Counted from the stretch's first letter, positions 25,462 to 36,162 are shown. The stretch is 64,000 bases of DNA from Sinorhizobium sp. A49 (GCF_002002725.1 NZ_MUNW01000033.1:62001-126000), one strand, 5' to 3'. The notes: generated by a model from the sequence alone, not told the origin. Made by a program: numbers and translations.

Positions 25462-25471
25462 TTGTCGACAA
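25462..25471. promoter_or_regulatory. Probable GntR operator, transport operon copy
   Basis: TTGTCGACAA is a perfect 10-bp palindrome in an AT-rich stretch 118 bases before the SBP start. It matches TTGTAGACAA at 15573-15582 in nine of ten positions, and the flanks also agree (ACTA before, AAT-N2-TGT after). This ties the operon to the FCD-type GntR regulator. Confidence 0.6.
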
Positions 25472-25706
25472 TTATGTTGGCAAGAATTGGCGAACTCGTA
25501 TTCTTCGGGGAAAACCATGCGAATTCAGCAGCTTTCAACCGCCGGCTAATTGCAATCGTGACGTGAAAAACTGGCAAAGACCGATTTCTCCGAGATGAAT
25601 TGCTGGCGGAAGGCAGCTCATGCGTTGGCTTCGGCGCGATCTCGACGTATCGCCCGCAAGCGAGAAGCGGCAGCGCCCATCCGTATGTCTGCCTCCCGAA
25701 CACCAA
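25472..25706. other. Stretch without a recognisable gene
   Basis: This part of the ~450-base gap between the SBP start and the type I secretion operon shows no credible reading frame. It presumably holds the upstream part of the transport operon promoter. Confidence 0.5.
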
Positions 25707-25752
25707 AACAGCCCGTCCGTCATGGTCGCATGACCTGACGGAGCGGGCTGTT
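25707..25752 (-). terminator. Intrinsic terminator of the type I secretion operon
   Basis: AACAGCCCG-T-CCGTCA pairs with TGACGG-A-(G)-CGGGCTGTT, a long GC-rich stem with one bulged base. On the minus strand it is followed by TTTTGG, right after the end of the HlyD-like gene at 25794. Confidence 0.82.
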
Positions 25753-25793
25753 GTTGTCCAAATGCGATGATCGAGGACGAATCGAGCGCTGGC

Positions 25794-27104
25794 TCAGCTT
25801 TCGCGGAAAGCTCGACTAACCTGATCCATCAACGGCTTGATGAAATAGGACGCAACACTCCGCTCGCCGGTGGTAATGAACGTCTCGACCGGCATGCCCG
25901 GCATCAGCGAGACATTGCCAAGCCGCTGGATTTCTTGCGATGGGATCGCGATGCGCGCGACGTAGAAACTCGCACCCGTCCGCTGGTCGACAGATACGTC
26001 GGCTGACACGCGTTCGACGGCGCCGATAATTTCCGGCGTCGTCTTCTGGCTGAAGGCAGAGAAACGCAGGATTGCTTTCTGTCCGGAATAGATCTGGTCG
26101 ATATCCTGCGGCGCGACTTTGGCCTCCACCACGAGCTTGTCGATATCAGGCACAATCATCATGATCGGCTCGCCCGGCGCGACCACGCCGCCGACCGTAT
26201 GGACGGTGAGTTGGTGGACGATGCCGTTCTGCGGCGCGACGATATCGACGCGCTTCAGCTGGTCTTCGGCCGCCACCTTGCGCTCGACATACTCGCCGAT
26301 CCGGGCATCCATTTCGCGCAGGTCCGTTCCGACCTCTTCGGCCCACTGCTCGTCGACCTGGATGATCTGCAGCGATGTCTCTGCGATCTTCTCGTGCACG
26401 CCCGCCACCCCCGCGAGCAGCCGCCCCATCTCACCGTCGATATCGGTTGCCTGGCGCTCGAGCGTGCTGAGCCGGCTTTTTTCCATCAACCCCTTGTCGT
26501 GCAGGAACGTGTAGCGACCAAGCTCCTCGTTGATGAGGACCCGCTCACGGCTGCTGGCAGTGCGCTCGGCCTCCATGCCGCGGATCTCGTCGTTCAGCTG
26601 CTGCACACGGCGCTCGAGCTGGCGCTTCTTGCTCTCGCGCACGTCCCTGCGGCTTTCATAAAGTCGTTGTTCGGCATGCATCATCGCCGCCACGTCCGGA
26701 TCTCCGACGCGCGCCAGCAATGTCTGCGGGAAGACAACACGCTCCGTGCGGTCGCGCTCGCTCTCCAGCCGCGCCTTGCGGGCGGCGAACTGGTCGAGGC
26801 TCTTGAGGATGATCGCGAGATTTGCCCTGGTCATCGTCGCGTCGATGCGCATGACGATATCCCCGGCCTTCACATGATCGCCGTCGCGCACCATCAGCTC
26901 GCTGACGACGCCGCCGACCGGGTGCTGAACCTTCTTCAAGCTACTCTCGACCACGACCGAGCCTTGAGCGATCACCGCCCCGACGATCTCGGTGCCGATC
27001 GCCCAACCGCCGAAGAGCCCGACCAAGATGGCAAATCCGAGAGCACCCACCATCAGATGTGTGCGGATCGAACGTCTGAGTGTCTGCCAATCGTCCATGT
27101 TCAT
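25794..27104 (-). CDS. Type I secretion periplasmic adaptor (HlyD/PrtE family)
   Basis: A 436-residue membrane-fusion protein. One helix near residues 18-40 (MVGALGFAILVGLFGGWAIG) anchors it in the inner membrane. The split lipoyl/barrel-sandwich domain is seen at ~55-100 (GSVVVESSLKKVQHPVGGVV, the family hallmark) and ~280-320 (PQNGIVHQLTVHTVGGVV), separated by a long coiled coil (~100-275). It connects the ATPase with an outer-membrane TolC-like channel, which is not encoded here. Its ATG overlaps the ATPase stop (ATGA). The substrate is almost certainly the RTX protein encoded two genes upstream. Confidence 0.92.
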   Translation of the reverse strand: MNMDDWQTLRRSIRTHLMVGALGFAILVGLFGGWAIGTEIVGAVIAQGSVVVESSLKKVQHPVGGVVSELMVRDGDHVKAGDIVMRIDATMTRANLAIILKSLDQFAARKARLESERDRTERVVFPQTLLARVGDPDVAAMMHAEQRLYESRRDVRESKKRQLERRVQQLNDEIRGMEAERTASSRERVLINEELGRYTFLHDKGLMEKSRLSTLERQATDIDGEMGRLLAGVAGVHEKIAETSLQIIQVDEQWAEEVGTDLREMDARIGEYVERKVAAEDQLKRVDIVAPQNGIVHQLTVHTVGGVVAPGEPIMMIVPDIDKLVVEAKVAPQDIDQIYSGQKAILRFSAFSQKTTPEIIGAVERVSADVSVDQRTGASFYVARIAIPSQEIQRLGNVSLMPGMPVETFITTGERSVASYFIKPLMDQVSRAFRES

Positions 27105-28852
27105 GCCTTTGCTGCTTCTGCTGATTGCACCACCTTGAGCGCACCCGGATTGGCGGGTGTCTGCCTTAGAACCTTAGAGAGAACCTCGTCCTTCGGACCG
27201 AAGGCCTGCTGGCGGCCCGCGGCCAACATCAGCACCTTGTCGACGGCCAGCAGGGCGCTCGGGCGGTGGGCAATGACGATGACGATGCCGCCGCGTTCGC
27301 GGATCCCGAGGATCGCCGAGGTCAACGCCTCCTCGCCTTCGGAATCGAGGTTCGAGTTCGGCTCGTCGAGAATGACGACGAAGGGGTTTCCATAAAGCGC
27401 TCGCGCCAGTGCGATGCGCTGCTTCTGGCCGGCGGAAAGCGGCCGGCCATTTTCGCCGACTTCGGTGGAATAACCTTCCGGCAGGCTGACGATCAGATCG
27501 TGTACCCGCGCAGCACGGGCGGCGGCGATGATGTCATCGGGGTCGGCATCGGGATCGAAGGAGGCGATGTTCTCGGCAACGGTGCCGTCGAGCAGCTCGA
27601 TCGATTGCGGCATGTAGCCGATATGGCGGGCAAGGGCTGCCGCCGGCCATTGGTCGGGCGTCGCGCCATCGAGCCGGATCGAACCGCGCGCCGGGCGCCA
27701 GATGCCAACGAGCAAACGCGCGAGCGAGCTTTTGCCGGATCCACTTGCACCAATGACGCCGAGGCCGGTGCCCGCTTCCAGTGTGAAAGTGACATCCTGC
27801 AGCACGGCTTCTGTCGTCTCGGGCGGAAGTGCGTTGATACGGTCGACGGACAGCACGCGGCTTGGAGCCGGCAGATCCATCCGGTCGATCGCATCGGGCA
27901 GGAGCGCCAGTGTTTTCTGCAGGCGCCGGCGGCTTTGGCGTGCGCCGATGAAGCCTTTCCAGTTGGCGATCGCCAGATCCACGGGCGCCAACGCCCGGGC
28001 AGAGAGGATCGAGCCGGCGATGATGATGCCGGGTGTCGCCTGCTCGTTGATCACGAGCCAGGCGCCGACCGCAAGAATGCCGGATTGCAGCATCATGCGC
28101 AGCACCTTGCTCATCACGCCGAACCCCGAAGAGACATCGCTGGCGCGGCGTTGTTCCCGCGTGAAGGCTCGGTTCTCGTCCTGCCAACGGCGCTTCAGAT
28201 GCGGGCTCATGCCCATGACCGAGATCACATCGGCATTTCGGCGGCCGCTTTCGGCCATGCGGTTTCGCTTGGAGGAATGGCGTGCAGCCTCCTCGACCGG
28301 CCGCTGCGAGACGAGTTCCGTTAGCAAGGTGATGCCCGCCAGAATAAGGGCGCCGGCCAATGCGGTCACGCCCAGCCAGAAATGAAAGGCGAAGCAGATG
28401 GCGATGTAGAAGGGAAGCCAGGGGAGATCGAAGAGTGCCGTCGGCCCACTGCCTGAGAGAAAAGCCCTGATGGTATCGAGGTCGCGCAGTGGCTGGGCAT
28501 AACGGCCGCTGATCGGGACCTGCAGCTGCAGGCCGACGATCGCGTCGTAAATCCTTGGCGACAGTGCCTGGTCGAGCCGGTCGGCAATGCGCACGAGCAG
28601 CCGGCCCCGAAGCGCGTCGAACAGGCCCTGAAAGGCGTAGAGAACCACGACGATGGCGAGAAGGGCAACAAGGGTCGGCAGGCTCCTGCTCGGCAGCACC
28701 CGATCATACACTTCCATCATGAAGAGCGATCCGGTGAGGTATAGCACGTTGACGACGGCGCTCATCAGGCCGATGCCGATGAAGGCGCTGGCGCAGCCCT
28801 GGAACACGCCCTTGAACTGGCTGGAATTTCGGTTGGAAGAACTGTCGCGCAT
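27101..28852 (-). CDS. Type I secretion system permease/ATPase (PrtD family)
   Basis: A 583-residue inner-membrane exporter. The membrane domain (residues ~20-310) starts CASAFIGIGLMSAVVNVLYL; the ATPase has Walker A GASGSGKSS (about 370), signature LSAGQKQRIA, Walker B VVILDEPNSNLD and H-loop IAHRP. There is no N-terminal C39-like domain, so it belongs to the PrtD/AprD group that exports RTX proteins with a C-terminal signal. The ATG at 28852 gives the usual length; the frame is open for 34 more codons upstream without support. It lies 126 bases after the RTX gene with a hairpin between. Confidence 0.92.
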   Translation of the reverse strand: MRDSSSNRNSSQFKGVFQGCASAFIGIGLMSAVVNVLYLTGSLFMMEVYDRVLPSRSLPTLVALLAIVVVLYAFQGLFDALRGRLLVRIADRLDQALSPRIYDAIVGLQLQVPISGRYAQPLRDLDTIRAFLSGSGPTALFDLPWLPFYIAICFAFHFWLGVTALAGALILAGITLLTELVSQRPVEEAARHSSKRNRMAESGRRNADVISVMGMSPHLKRRWQDENRAFTREQRRASDVSSGFGVMSKVLRMMLQSGILAVGAWLVINEQATPGIIIAGSILSARALAPVDLAIANWKGFIGARQSRRRLQKTLALLPDAIDRMDLPAPSRVLSVDRINALPPETTEAVLQDVTFTLEAGTGLGVIGASGSGKSSLARLLVGIWRPARGSIRLDGATPDQWPAAALARHIGYMPQSIELLDGTVAENIASFDPDADPDDIIAAARAARVHDLIVSLPEGYSTEVGENGRPLSAGQKQRIALARALYGNPFVVILDEPNSNLDSEGEEALTSAILGIRERGGIVIVIAHRPSALLAVDKVLMLAAGRQQAFGPKDEVLSKVLRQTPANPGALKVVQSAEAAKA

Positions 28853-28943
28853 GGTCCCTGATCCGTTGAGATCGCGGCGGTAGCAGGCAGGCATCACAAG
28901 GGGATGACATGCTTGAAGTGGCTGAAGCCTACGCCGCGCGAAA

Positions 28944-28971
28944 GAGGGGCGCACCGAATAGTGCGCCCCTC
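28944..28971 (-). terminator. Hairpin between RTX substrate and secretion genes (attenuator-like)
   Basis: GAGGGGCGCAC and GTGCGCCCCTC form a perfect 11-bp stem with a 6-base loop, eight bases after the RTX gene's stop. On the minus strand only TTTC follows, so termination may be partial. This would give much more substrate mRNA than exporter mRNA. Confidence 0.75.
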
Positions 28972-28978
28972 GCTATGG

Positions 28979-31900
28979 TTAGGCGAAGCGGAAATCGTCG
29001 ATGACGAAGTTTTCCGTTTTCACACCGTTGAAGGTGATGGACGACCCGTCATCGAACGCGATCTGCGCACCGGCATCACCGTCGGTGAAGGCGCCGGAGG
29101 ACAGGAGCGCCTGGTAGTCGGCGAACACATCCTTCGAAAGCACGACCACGTCCTGCCCTTCAGCCCCGGCCTGGAAGTCCAGGACGACGTCGCGACCGTC
29201 GCCGGCGGCAAATACGAAGGTGTCGGCACCCGCACCGCCGGTCAGCACGTCATTTCCCGTGCCGCCGTTCAGCGTGTCGTTACCCGCACCGCCGTTGAGC
29301 TGGTCATTGCCAGAGCCGCCGCTGAGCACGTCGTTGCCGCCGCCGCCCATAAGCACGTCGTTGCCGGCACCACCCTCGACCACGTCGTTGCCGTCGCCGG
29401 CGACCACTCGGTCATTGCCTGCCCCCGCATCGACCAAGTCGTTGCCATCGCCTGCCAGAACCGTGTCGTTTCCGTTGCCCGCCTCGATCATGTCCTTGGC
29501 GTCGGTGGCGACGAGCGTGTCGTTGCCGTCGGTGCCTTCGACGACGTTGTACTCGGTGTAGCCGTCGATCTTGATCGTAGCCGTACCGGTCGTTTCCCCA
29601 CCCTGGGCGTCACGCACCGTGTAGGTGACGGTAACCGTGGCGGCCTCACCGTCTTCCAGCGCCTGGAAGGCGGAGGACGGATCGGCGACGAGCTTGCCGT
29701 CGACGATCGAGAAGGCCGCAGCCGCCTGAGCATTCGTCAGCGCCAGACCGGCAACCGCCGTGACCGCGAAACCGACGAGCGTCAGCCGGTCGCCTTCGAT
29801 ATCGCTATCGTTGGCAACAAGGTCGAAGCTGGCGGTCTCGTTCTCGGCAACAGTTCCCGTGTCGGCGACGGTCACAGGCGCATCGTTGACCGGCTTGATC
29901 GTGACGCTGACGGTGCTTTCGCTACTTCCGCCCTTGCCGTCGGACACGACGACAGTGAAGCTGTCCGTCCCGTTGACATTGGCGTTTGGCGTGTATGTCC
30001 ACCCGCCGGTCGTGCCGTCGAGTGTAACGCTGCCACTGGCAGGGGCCGCACCCGTCTTGACGGCGTAGGCAAGCGTATCGCCATCGATATCGGTTGCCGC
30101 GATCGTGCCGCTGACCGATGTATCCTCGTTCGTCTCGACGGTCAGTGACGATGCAACAGGCGCATCATTGACCGGCTTGACGGTGAAGGTGGCGCCGGCT
30201 TCGCTCGAGCCGCCGCGACCATCGGAGATCTGGTAGCGGAAGGAGGCTTCGCCATTGAAGTTGGCAGCAGGCGTGAAGCGAATGCCACCCTCCTCGACGG
30301 TGGCAGTGCCCCCGACGACCGAGGTGACGCCCGTCACCTTCAACTGATCGAGATCGGCATCGCTGTCGTTGGCGAGCAGGCTCGCAAACGGGATGACGAA
30401 GGATGGTGCGTCCTCGTCGATCGTGGCGAGCGTGTCGCCTACAGCAATCGGGCCCCGATTGACGAGACCATTGGCGATCGCCGCGCGGTTCATCACCGTG
30501 CCGTCGGCAAAGGTGACGAGCTCGACGCCGCCGCCTGCCAGCTGGCCCTTCAGGGTCAGCTTTTCGCCATTAGCAAATGCAACCTCGACGGCTTCGCCGT
30601 ACTTGTGCAGGACGGCTTCACCACGAGCGATGTCGTGCAGCACGAGAACGTCGCTGTCGCCCGATGCGGTCGCGGTTTCGACGATTTCATCGGAGCCTTC
30701 GCCACGTCCGTAGACGTAGGTATCGGAACCGTCGCCGCCGATCAGCACGTCGTTGCCGGCACCGCCTTCGATTACGTCGTCGCCGAGACCGCCGGCAATG
30801 ATGTCGGCACCCTCGCCGCCCATCAGGACGTCGTTGCCCTTGCCGCCGGCAAGCGCGTCACGTCCGACGCCACCCAACAGCGTATCGTCGCCGTCGCCAC
30901 CATCGAGGCGATCGTCGCCGCCGTTGCCGATGAGGGTGTCGTTGCCGCCAAGGCCATAGATCGTCTCGCCGGCTTCGCCACCGACCAGCATGTCACGGGC
31001 ATTTGTGCCGTTGATCACCTGGCCGCCTTCGAGGCCCGATTTCAGATCCACGACCGTCAGATCATCGAAGGAGAGCCCGGCATTGCCCCAGGAATAGAGG
31101 CCGAAGGTACCCGCATCGAGACCACGGTCGCCGACTGGATAGGCAAAGAGTGCCTCATCGTTGAGGAAGGCGGTGATCTTGCCGCCGACGACTTCGACGC
31201 GCAGTTTCATCGCCTGACCCGGCTCATACTTGCCCGGAACCTGGGCCAGAATTTCCTCCACCCCGTTCTTCATGCGCACGAGATTGAAGATGCTGCCGGC
31301 GCCATTGCCGGGGCTGCGGTCGAGGATGCCATCGGCATCGAGCTCGAGCTTGTAGTAGTTCTTGTTGTCCTTGTAGCGGAACAGGAAACCGAGGCCGTCC
31401 TTGTCAGGTGTCTGGATCGTTGCCTCGACCGCATAGTCGGTCCAGGCAAGGGCAGCCGGGTCCTTGAACAAGGCGTAGGTGCCGAGACGAAGGACGTTGA
31501 CGCCGTCGCCAAGCGGGCTCCATCCGCGCTTCCACAGATCCGCGGCGGTTGCCCCGCTCCAAGTCAGCTCGCGGCTCGCAAGCCCCGTCGTCTGTACCAG
31601 CTTGCCGTCGGTAAGCAGCCATTCGGATGCCTTGCCATCCGGTCCGATGCCGCCAAGTTCGCCCTCGTCGACGATATTGAAGCGGGAGAGCGACTGCGGC
31701 GACGAGAAGTCTTCGGCAACCAGGATCTTGGTGCGGTCAACGACGGTGATATCGACACGGTCGGTCGAAACCGAGCCGTCCACCGCCGTCACCTTGAGCA
31801 GCAGCTTGTTGACGCCGGTGTCGAGATTGACGTTGGCGGTCTTGCCATTGGCAATGACGTTGCCGGCAAGGTCGGTCCAGACGTAGTCGACCAATTGCTT

Positions 31901-34900
31901 CGGGCCGAACGAGCCGGAGGCGTCAAGCTTGACGGAAGCCTTGCCGTCGCCGTCGATGTCGTAGGTCCGCTGGTCGATGCCGGCCTTTGCAGTCGTGTCC
32001 GCCCTTGTGACGACGATGTCGTCGAAGACCGAAGCACGCTGGCCGCTCGAATAGAGGCCGACGGTGCCGCCGGTAAGCGGAGCATTGGCGTCCGTTACCG
32101 GTCCGGCAAAGACATTTTTGTCGCCGAGGAAGATGTTGATGGCACCGCCGGTGACGGCAACCGTCAGCGGGATTTCCATGTTGTAGGGCGAACCTTCATT
32201 CACCGATGCAAGGATGGTCTCTATGCCATTGGCAACCTTGACCAATTGCCGGCGATTGGTTTCGCCATCGAGCGTGAAGCGATAGTGGTTGTTGGCATCC
32301 TTGTAGTAGAAGAGAACGCCGATCGTGTCGTTGTCGAGCTGCGTCAGCGATGCCTCGAAGACGTAATCCGTCCAGGTAGACGCGCCTTCGCCGACAAAGA
32401 CCAGCTTGTTGCGGGCGGCATCGCTCTGGTCGAAGAGTGCTGCCTCCGGTGCCGCAAGCCCGGTTGCTCCGGTCGGCCGCGAGAAGACCGTTCCCTTGAG
32501 CAGGAAGTTGCCGGTGTTGCCATTGGCTGCACCGATATCGGTCGCCCAGCCATTGGCGTTGCCGTCGTTGAAGGTCTCGACCAGCAGTGTGCGGTCACCG
32601 CGGACAATCACGTCGACGGTGTCGCTGGTCTTGACGCCGTTGAAATCGGTGGTGGTCAGCGTCAGCTTGTGCTTGCCAAGCTCGAGTTCGGCTCTGGCGT
32701 CCTTACCTTCGGCCACCACGTCGCCGTTTTCATTGGTCCATACCCAGCTCTTGATGCTTGCCGGCAACAGCGACTTGGCGCCGGAAAGGGCGACATTGGC
32801 GGATGAGGCGCCGGCAGAAGCGTCGGCGATGATGTCGTCGCCGGCTTCGGCCATGGCGCGGGCCTTGCCGCCGCTGACGTCGATATTCTCGAACACTTCC
32901 TGGTGGCCGCGATAGTAGCCGGTCAGTCCGTCGCGATCGAGTTCCGGCTTGGTGCGGAAGCCGTCGAGGTAGTCGTCAAAGCCGGTGAAGTAGGTTTCGG
33001 TGGAAATGCGGTTGTTGTCGGGGTCGATGGTGATCAGGCGGATGGCGCCGTTGCCGCCATTGTTGCCCTTGGCTTCGTTGCCGTTACCGGTGATTTCGCG
33101 TGATACACCGTTCTGGTAGTTGACCAGGAACTGGAAGACCGGCTCGCCATACTGGTTGTAGGTGATGTCGGTTTCAGCACCATCGCCGAAGATATGACCG
33201 GAAAAGGTCATGACGATGTTCGGGTAGCGGGCGAGCAGCTCGCGCGAAACATATTCGCCGTCATTGGCGCCGCGCTGGTCGGTGCGCATGCCGTAGTCGT
33301 AACCGGCACCCTCGTCGTAGAGCGGAAGGGCCAGATTGTCCTGGCGACCGGCATAGCTCGTCAGCGAGTGGGTAGCGAGCATGACGCGATAATCGGGGTG
33401 CGCCTCGATGACGTCGCCTGCCCAACGGATGACGTCATCGCGTGGACCGAACTCGAGCGAGATCGACAACCACTTGGTGCCATCGGGCGCCGTGAACGTG
33501 CTGTAGGTGTTGCGGGCGCTCATCAACTCCTGATCGTAGGCGCCGCCGAAGGTGCCCGGATTGGTCGCTGTCTGCTTGTCGGGCGAGAAACGCTGATCAA
33601 GATGGATCGACGAGTGGTCGGCCGCATTGCCGCCGTTCGCCTGGTCATGATTGCCCGGAAGTAGCGCGTAGGGGATCTTGCCATCGAGCTTGCGAAGGGC
33701 GGCTTCTGCAATGTCCCACTGGCCGGCAAGGTTGTTCTGGGTGATGTCGCCGACATGGGTCATGAAGACGATGTTGTGGCTCTGGCGATTGTCGACCAGC
33801 CACTGCGTCATGTCGCCGAAGAAGTGCTTGATGCCATCGTTGGAGGTGTAGTCCTGGGTATCCGGGAATACGGCGATCGTATAGGCGTTCGCACCGGCGA
33901 CGCGAACGCGGAAGTCGTCGGTGACAACGTGGCCGGCAGTGTCGGTTGCCGTCACGCGGATGTCGGAGTGGCCGAGTGCAGCGAAATCCAGCACCAGCTT
34001 GTTGCCGTTGCTGAGGGCGGCATTCAGCACCTCGCCCTTGCTGTTCTGCACGGTGAAGGTCAGGTTTTCGCCGGAGAAATGCTGCGACAGGTCGATCGTC
34101 ACATTGTCAGCATCCGGCGTGACCATCATGTCCTTGATGGCCAAGGTCTTGACGACGGAGCCGGGGTTGGGGTTCGTCGTGTCCTGGCCGACGGCCGGAA
34201 TACCGGCCGTTGCCGGCGTCGTCGTCGACACGGTGGTGCCTTGGCCGCTCAGGGAACCCTGGCCGAATGCAGGCGTGGTCGAGCCCTCGCCGAAACGGAA
34301 TTCAGTGCCGTTTGAGGACAGCGCATCGCCCTTCAGCGCATCCGGAACAATGCCTTCCGGCTTGGCATTGCCGAGCGCCGAGAGTTCCGAACCGGTCAGA
34401 ACCTTTTCGATGAACAGGAAGTTGCTGAGGTAGCCGCTAGAGGTTTCACCATCTTCGTCGGCGAAGATCAGGAAGCCCTTGGCCTTGTCGATGGTGAAGC
34501 GGGCGGCAAGCGAACCCGTCATCTTCTGCTCGGCGACGAAGTCACCGTTGATGTATTTCTTCATCGAGACGCCGCCGCTGGCGTCCTTGTCGATCGTCAG
34601 ACCGATGCGGTTCCAGGCATCCAGCTTTGCAGAGCCGCGATAGTCGCTGTTGATGCCGAGACCGAAGCTCTCTCCGCCGACCTTGCCGAAGATGTCACCA
34701 TCAGACGTGTTGGTGATGTCCGTCTGCAGGAACGGGATCCAGCCGCTGGAGCCCGCCGACGGAAAATAGACGTCATAGACGAGGCTGTAGGACGAAACAT
34801 TGCCGGTGCCGCCGGGCGACACGAGAATGCCCTGTTGGGCCTGCACACGCGGAATATTCAAAAGCCAATCGGAGGAAGATTGGATTGGCGTCGCTATCGA

Positions 34901-34918
34901 ACTGGGGGAGGAAGTCAT
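28979..34918 (-). CDS. Secreted RTX protein with calcineurin-like phosphoesterase, laminin-G-like and cadherin-like domains
   Basis: A 1979-residue protein, very probably exported by the type I system downstream. Order: laminin-G-like domain (~15-200); calcineurin-like metallophosphoesterase (~345-680) with [34 protein letters not shown] and FSGHIFGDG, i.e. all metal-binding blocks; Ig/PKD-like strand region (~700-785); second laminin-G-like domain (~785-985); second PKD-like domain (~990-1055); third laminin-G-like domain (~1060-1290); RTX block (~1311-1403); three cadherin-like repeats with VNDAPV junctions (~1485-1720); second RTX block (~1796-1904); C-terminal secretion region ending [11 protein letters not shown] repeats bind calcium and fold outside the cell. 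A role in phosphate scavenging or surface adhesion is inferred. The start at 34918 is the first ATG; the promoter is divergent from a LysR gene. Confidence 0.92.
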   Translation of the reverse strand: MTSSPSSIATPIQSSSDWLLNIPRVQAQQGILVSPGGTGNVSSYSLVYDVYFPSAGSSGWIPFLQTDITNTSDGDIFGKVGGESFGLGINSDYRGSAKLDAWNRIGLTIDKDASGGVSMKKYINGDFVAEQKMTGSLAARFTIDKAKGFLIFADEDGETSSGYLSNFLFIEKVLTGSELSALGNAKPEGIVPDALKGDALSSNGTEFRFGEGSTTPAFGQGSLSGQGTTVSTTTPATAGIPAVGQDTTNPNPGSVVKTLAIKDMMVTPDADNVTIDLSQHFSGENLTFTVQNSKGEVLNAALSNGNKLVLDFAALGHSDIRVTATDTAGHVVTDDFRVRVAGANAYTIAVFPDTQDYTSNDGIKHFFGDMTQWLVDNRQSHNIVFMTHVGDITQNNLAGQWDIAEAALRKLDGKIPYALLPGNHDQANGGNAADHSSIHLDQRFSPDKQTATNPGTFGGAYDQELMSARNTYSTFTAPDGTKWLSISLEFGPRDDVIRWAGDVIEAHPDYRVMLATHSLTSYAGRQDNLALPLYDEGAGYDYGMRTDQRGANDGEYVSRELLARYPNIVMTFSGHIFGDGAETDITYNQYGEPVFQFLVNYQNGVSREITGNGNEAKGNNGGNGAIRLITIDPDNNRISTETYFTGFDDYLDGFRTKPELDRDGLTGYYRGHQEVFENIDVSGGKARAMAEAGDDIIADASAGASSANVALSGAKSLLPASIKSWVWTNENGDVVAEGKDARAELELGKHKLTLTTTDFNGVKTSDTVDVIVRGDRTLLVETFNDGNANGWATDIGAANGNTGNFLLKGTVFSRPTGATGLAAPEAALFDQSDAARNKLVFVGEGASTWTDYVFEASLTQLDNDTIGVLFYYKDANNHYRFTLDGETNRRQLVKVANGIETILASVNEGSPYNMEIPLTVAVTGGAINIFLGDKNVFAGPVTDANAPLTGGTVGLYSSGQRASVFDDIVVTRADTTAKAGIDQRTYDIDGDGKASVKLDASGSFGPKQLVDYVWTDLAGNVIANGKTANVNLDTGVNKLLLKVTAVDGSVSTDRVDITVVDRTKILVAEDFSSPQSLSRFNIVDEGELGGIGPDGKASEWLLTDGKLVQTTGLASRELTWSGATAADLWKRGWSPLGDGVNVLRLGTYALFKDPAALAWTDYAVEATIQTPDKDGLGFLFRYKDNKNYYKLELDADGILDRSPGNGAGSIFNLVRMKNGVEEILAQVPGKYEPGQAMKLRVEVVGGKITAFLNDEALFAYPVGDRGLDAGTFGLYSWGNAGLSFDDLTVVDLKSGLEGGQVINGTNARDMLVGGEAGETIYGLGGNDTLIGNGGDDRLDGGDGDDTLLGGVGRDALAGGKGNDVLMGGEGADIIAGGLGDDVIEGGAGNDVLIGGDGSDTYVYGRGEGSDEIVETATASGDSDVLVLHDIARGEAVLHKYGEAVEVAFANGEKLTLKGQLAGGGVELVTFADGTVMNRAAIANGLVNRGPIAVGDTLATIDEDAPSFVIPFASLLANDSDADLDQLKVTGVTSVVGGTATVEEGGIRFTPAANFNGEASFRYQISDGRGGSSEAGATFTVKPVNDAPVASSLTVETNEDTSVSGTIAATDIDGDTLAYAVKTGAAPASGSVTLDGTTGGWTYTPNANVNGTDSFTVVVSDGKGGSSESTVSVTIKPVNDAPVTVADTGTVAENETASFDLVANDSDIEGDRLTLVGFAVTAVAGLALTNAQAAAAFSIVDGKLVADPSSAFQALEDGEAATVTVTYTVRDAQGGETTGTATIKIDGYTEYNVVEGTDGNDTLVATDAKDMIEAGNGNDTVLAGDGNDLVDAGAGNDRVVAGDGNDVVEGGAGNDVLMGGGGNDVLSGGSGNDQLNGGAGNDTLNGGTGNDVLTGGAGADTFVFAAGDGRDVVLDFQAGAEGQDVVVLSKDVFADYQALLSSGAFTDGDAGAQIAFDDGSSITFNGVKTENFVIDDFRFA
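29205..29530 (-). repeat. C-terminal RTX nonapeptide repeat block
   Basis: About twelve tandem 27-base units encode GGxGxDxLx-type nonapeptides (for example [20 protein letters not shown]). The plus strand shows the same periodicity as a recurring cacgtcgttgcc motif. Each pair of repeats binds Ca2+ in a parallel beta-roll. The repeats are coding, not a CRISPR array. Confidence 0.9.
30709..30985 (-). repeat. Internal RTX nonapeptide repeat block
   Basis: About ten 27-base units encode GGxGxDxLx repeats ([20 protein letters not shown] among them), followed by a [10 protein letters not shown] segment typical of the end of a beta-roll. This second block in mid-protein separates the enzymatic half from the cadherin-like half. 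Confidence 0.88.
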
Positions 34919-35182
34919 GTCGGCTTTCTCTCTAAAGATGAACGGGATCGGCTCTTGGCCGTGCGTCACCGTTAGCCGCCGCGCTTACCGCGCAGATGAC
35001 AGTTGCTTAACAAAACGTAAAACGGCCATAGCGTTTTCCGATGGCTGCCATCGGTTTCACCCCCTATCGGAGGCATCCGGCCGATGTCACGACTGCGGGT
35101 GTCATGTGCCTGTGAGATTTTCCGACAATGATGCCGGTATCAATCCAACAGGCCATGCCCGCAGGCAACAGAACCGGAAGCA
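34919..35182. promoter_or_regulatory. Divergent promoter region, RTX phosphoesterase / LysR
   Basis: A 264-base non-coding region between two divergent starts. It contains an AT-richer patch near 35000-35040 (cttaacaaaacgtaaaacggccatagcg). I found no clear long palindrome, but the arrangement makes the LysR protein a candidate regulator of the secreted phosphoesterase. Confidence 0.4.
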
Positions 35183-36133
35183 ATGTCGATCACACAATTG
35201 AAAGCGTTTCACATCGTCGCCCTGTCCGGCGGCTTCTCCCAGGCCGCTCGCGACATGGCGATCAGCCAGTCGACCCTGTCGCAGCACGTGCGCGAACTGG
35301 AAGCGGATTGCGGCCAGAACCTGCTTGATCGAAAGGCACGCGGCGTCAGCCTCAGCGCCCATGGCGAGCGCCTCTTCGAGATCACCTCGCGGCTGTTCCA
35401 GGCGGAAAAGGAGGCCAATGCCTTCCTGCGGGGAGAAGCCGGTGTGAATGGCGGGCATCTGCGCGTTGCGGCCGACGGCCCCATCCTGGCGCTACCTATC
35501 CTCTCGCGGTTGAAGATCGACCGGCCCAAACTGACCTTTTCCCTTGCCGTCGACAACTCCGCCCGCGTGATCGACCAGATCATCGACTATCGCGCCGACG
35601 TGGCGATCACGGCGCAGATCCCCGATGATCCGCGCCTGCACGGCGTGCACTTCCTGAGCATGCGGCTGGGCCTGTGCGTGCCGTCATCCCACCCGTTGGC
35701 AGCGCGCGACGGGGTCACGATGAAGGAGCTCGAAGGTCTCTCCTTCGTCATGCGCGAGCGCGGCTCGCGCACCCGCGAAATCTTCGAGAAGAACATTGCC
35801 GACCACGGCATCTCGATCCATCAGCTCGTCGAGATCTCCTCGCGCGAAGGCGTGCGCGAGGCCATCGCCAATGGTGTTGGCTTCGGGGTGGTCGCCGACC
35901 TCGAATTCGGCCACGACGCCAGGCTTTCCTTCGTGCCGATCGATGACGCCAAAGAGGTCATCGACGAATACGCGATCTGCCTCACCGAGCGCCGCCATCT
36001 GCCGCTGATCCGCGGTTTTATCGACGAAGCAAGCCGACTGCTTCCCGACGCTGGCGAGACGTTCCATCTGCCGGAGCATCGCGGGAAAGATATCGTTAAA
36101 ACAATTGCATCGACATCATTGCTGACGCAATAG
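35183..36133 (+). CDS. LysR-family transcriptional regulator
   Basis: A 316-residue regulator. The helix-turn-helix covers residues ~1-60 (MSITQLKAFHIVALSGGFSQ, then STLSQHVRELEADCG); the effector domain begins around residue 88 (GGHLRVAADGPILALPIL). The second half keeps the GVREAIANGVGFGVV motif typical of the branch that includes regulators of phosphonate and sulfonate use, as I recall it; this is only a loose hint. Divergent to the RTX phosphoesterase gene and convergent with the BKACE operon. No terminator was seen in the 29-base gap to the convergent gene. Confidence 0.88.
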   Translation: MSITQLKAFHIVALSGGFSQAARDMAISQSTLSQHVRELEADCGQNLLDRKARGVSLSAHGERLFEITSRLFQAEKEANAFLRGEAGVNGGHLRVAADGPILALPILSRLKIDRPKLTFSLAVDNSARVIDQIIDYRADVAITAQIPDDPRLHGVHFLSMRLGLCVPSSHPLAARDGVTMKELEGLSFVMRERGSRTREIFEKNIADHGISIHQLVEISSREGVREAIANGVGFGVVADLEFGHDARLSFVPIDDAKEVIDEYAICLTERRHLPLIRGFIDEASRLLPDAGETFHLPEHRGKDIVKTIASTSLLTQ

Positions 36134-36162
36134 ATTAACAGACACCTAACGTAACATCAGCC

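Noticed and set aside
20681-25566. Very long plus-strand frames (20681-22591, 23719-25566) antisense to the transport operon
   Set aside because: They lie opposite amidohydrolase, permease and SBP genes with intact motifs; the predicted proteins look like reversed-strand compositional artefacts.
29205-30985. Regularly spaced repeats resembling a CRISPR array
   Set aside because: The 27-base periodicity is in frame, imperfect and encodes GGxGxD nonapeptides; there are no unique spacers and no cas genes.
30605-32806. 733-codon plus-strand frame inside the RTX gene
   Set aside because: Antisense to the repeat-rich coding sequence; its repetitive Val/Asp-rich sequence mirrors the RTX and cadherin repeats.
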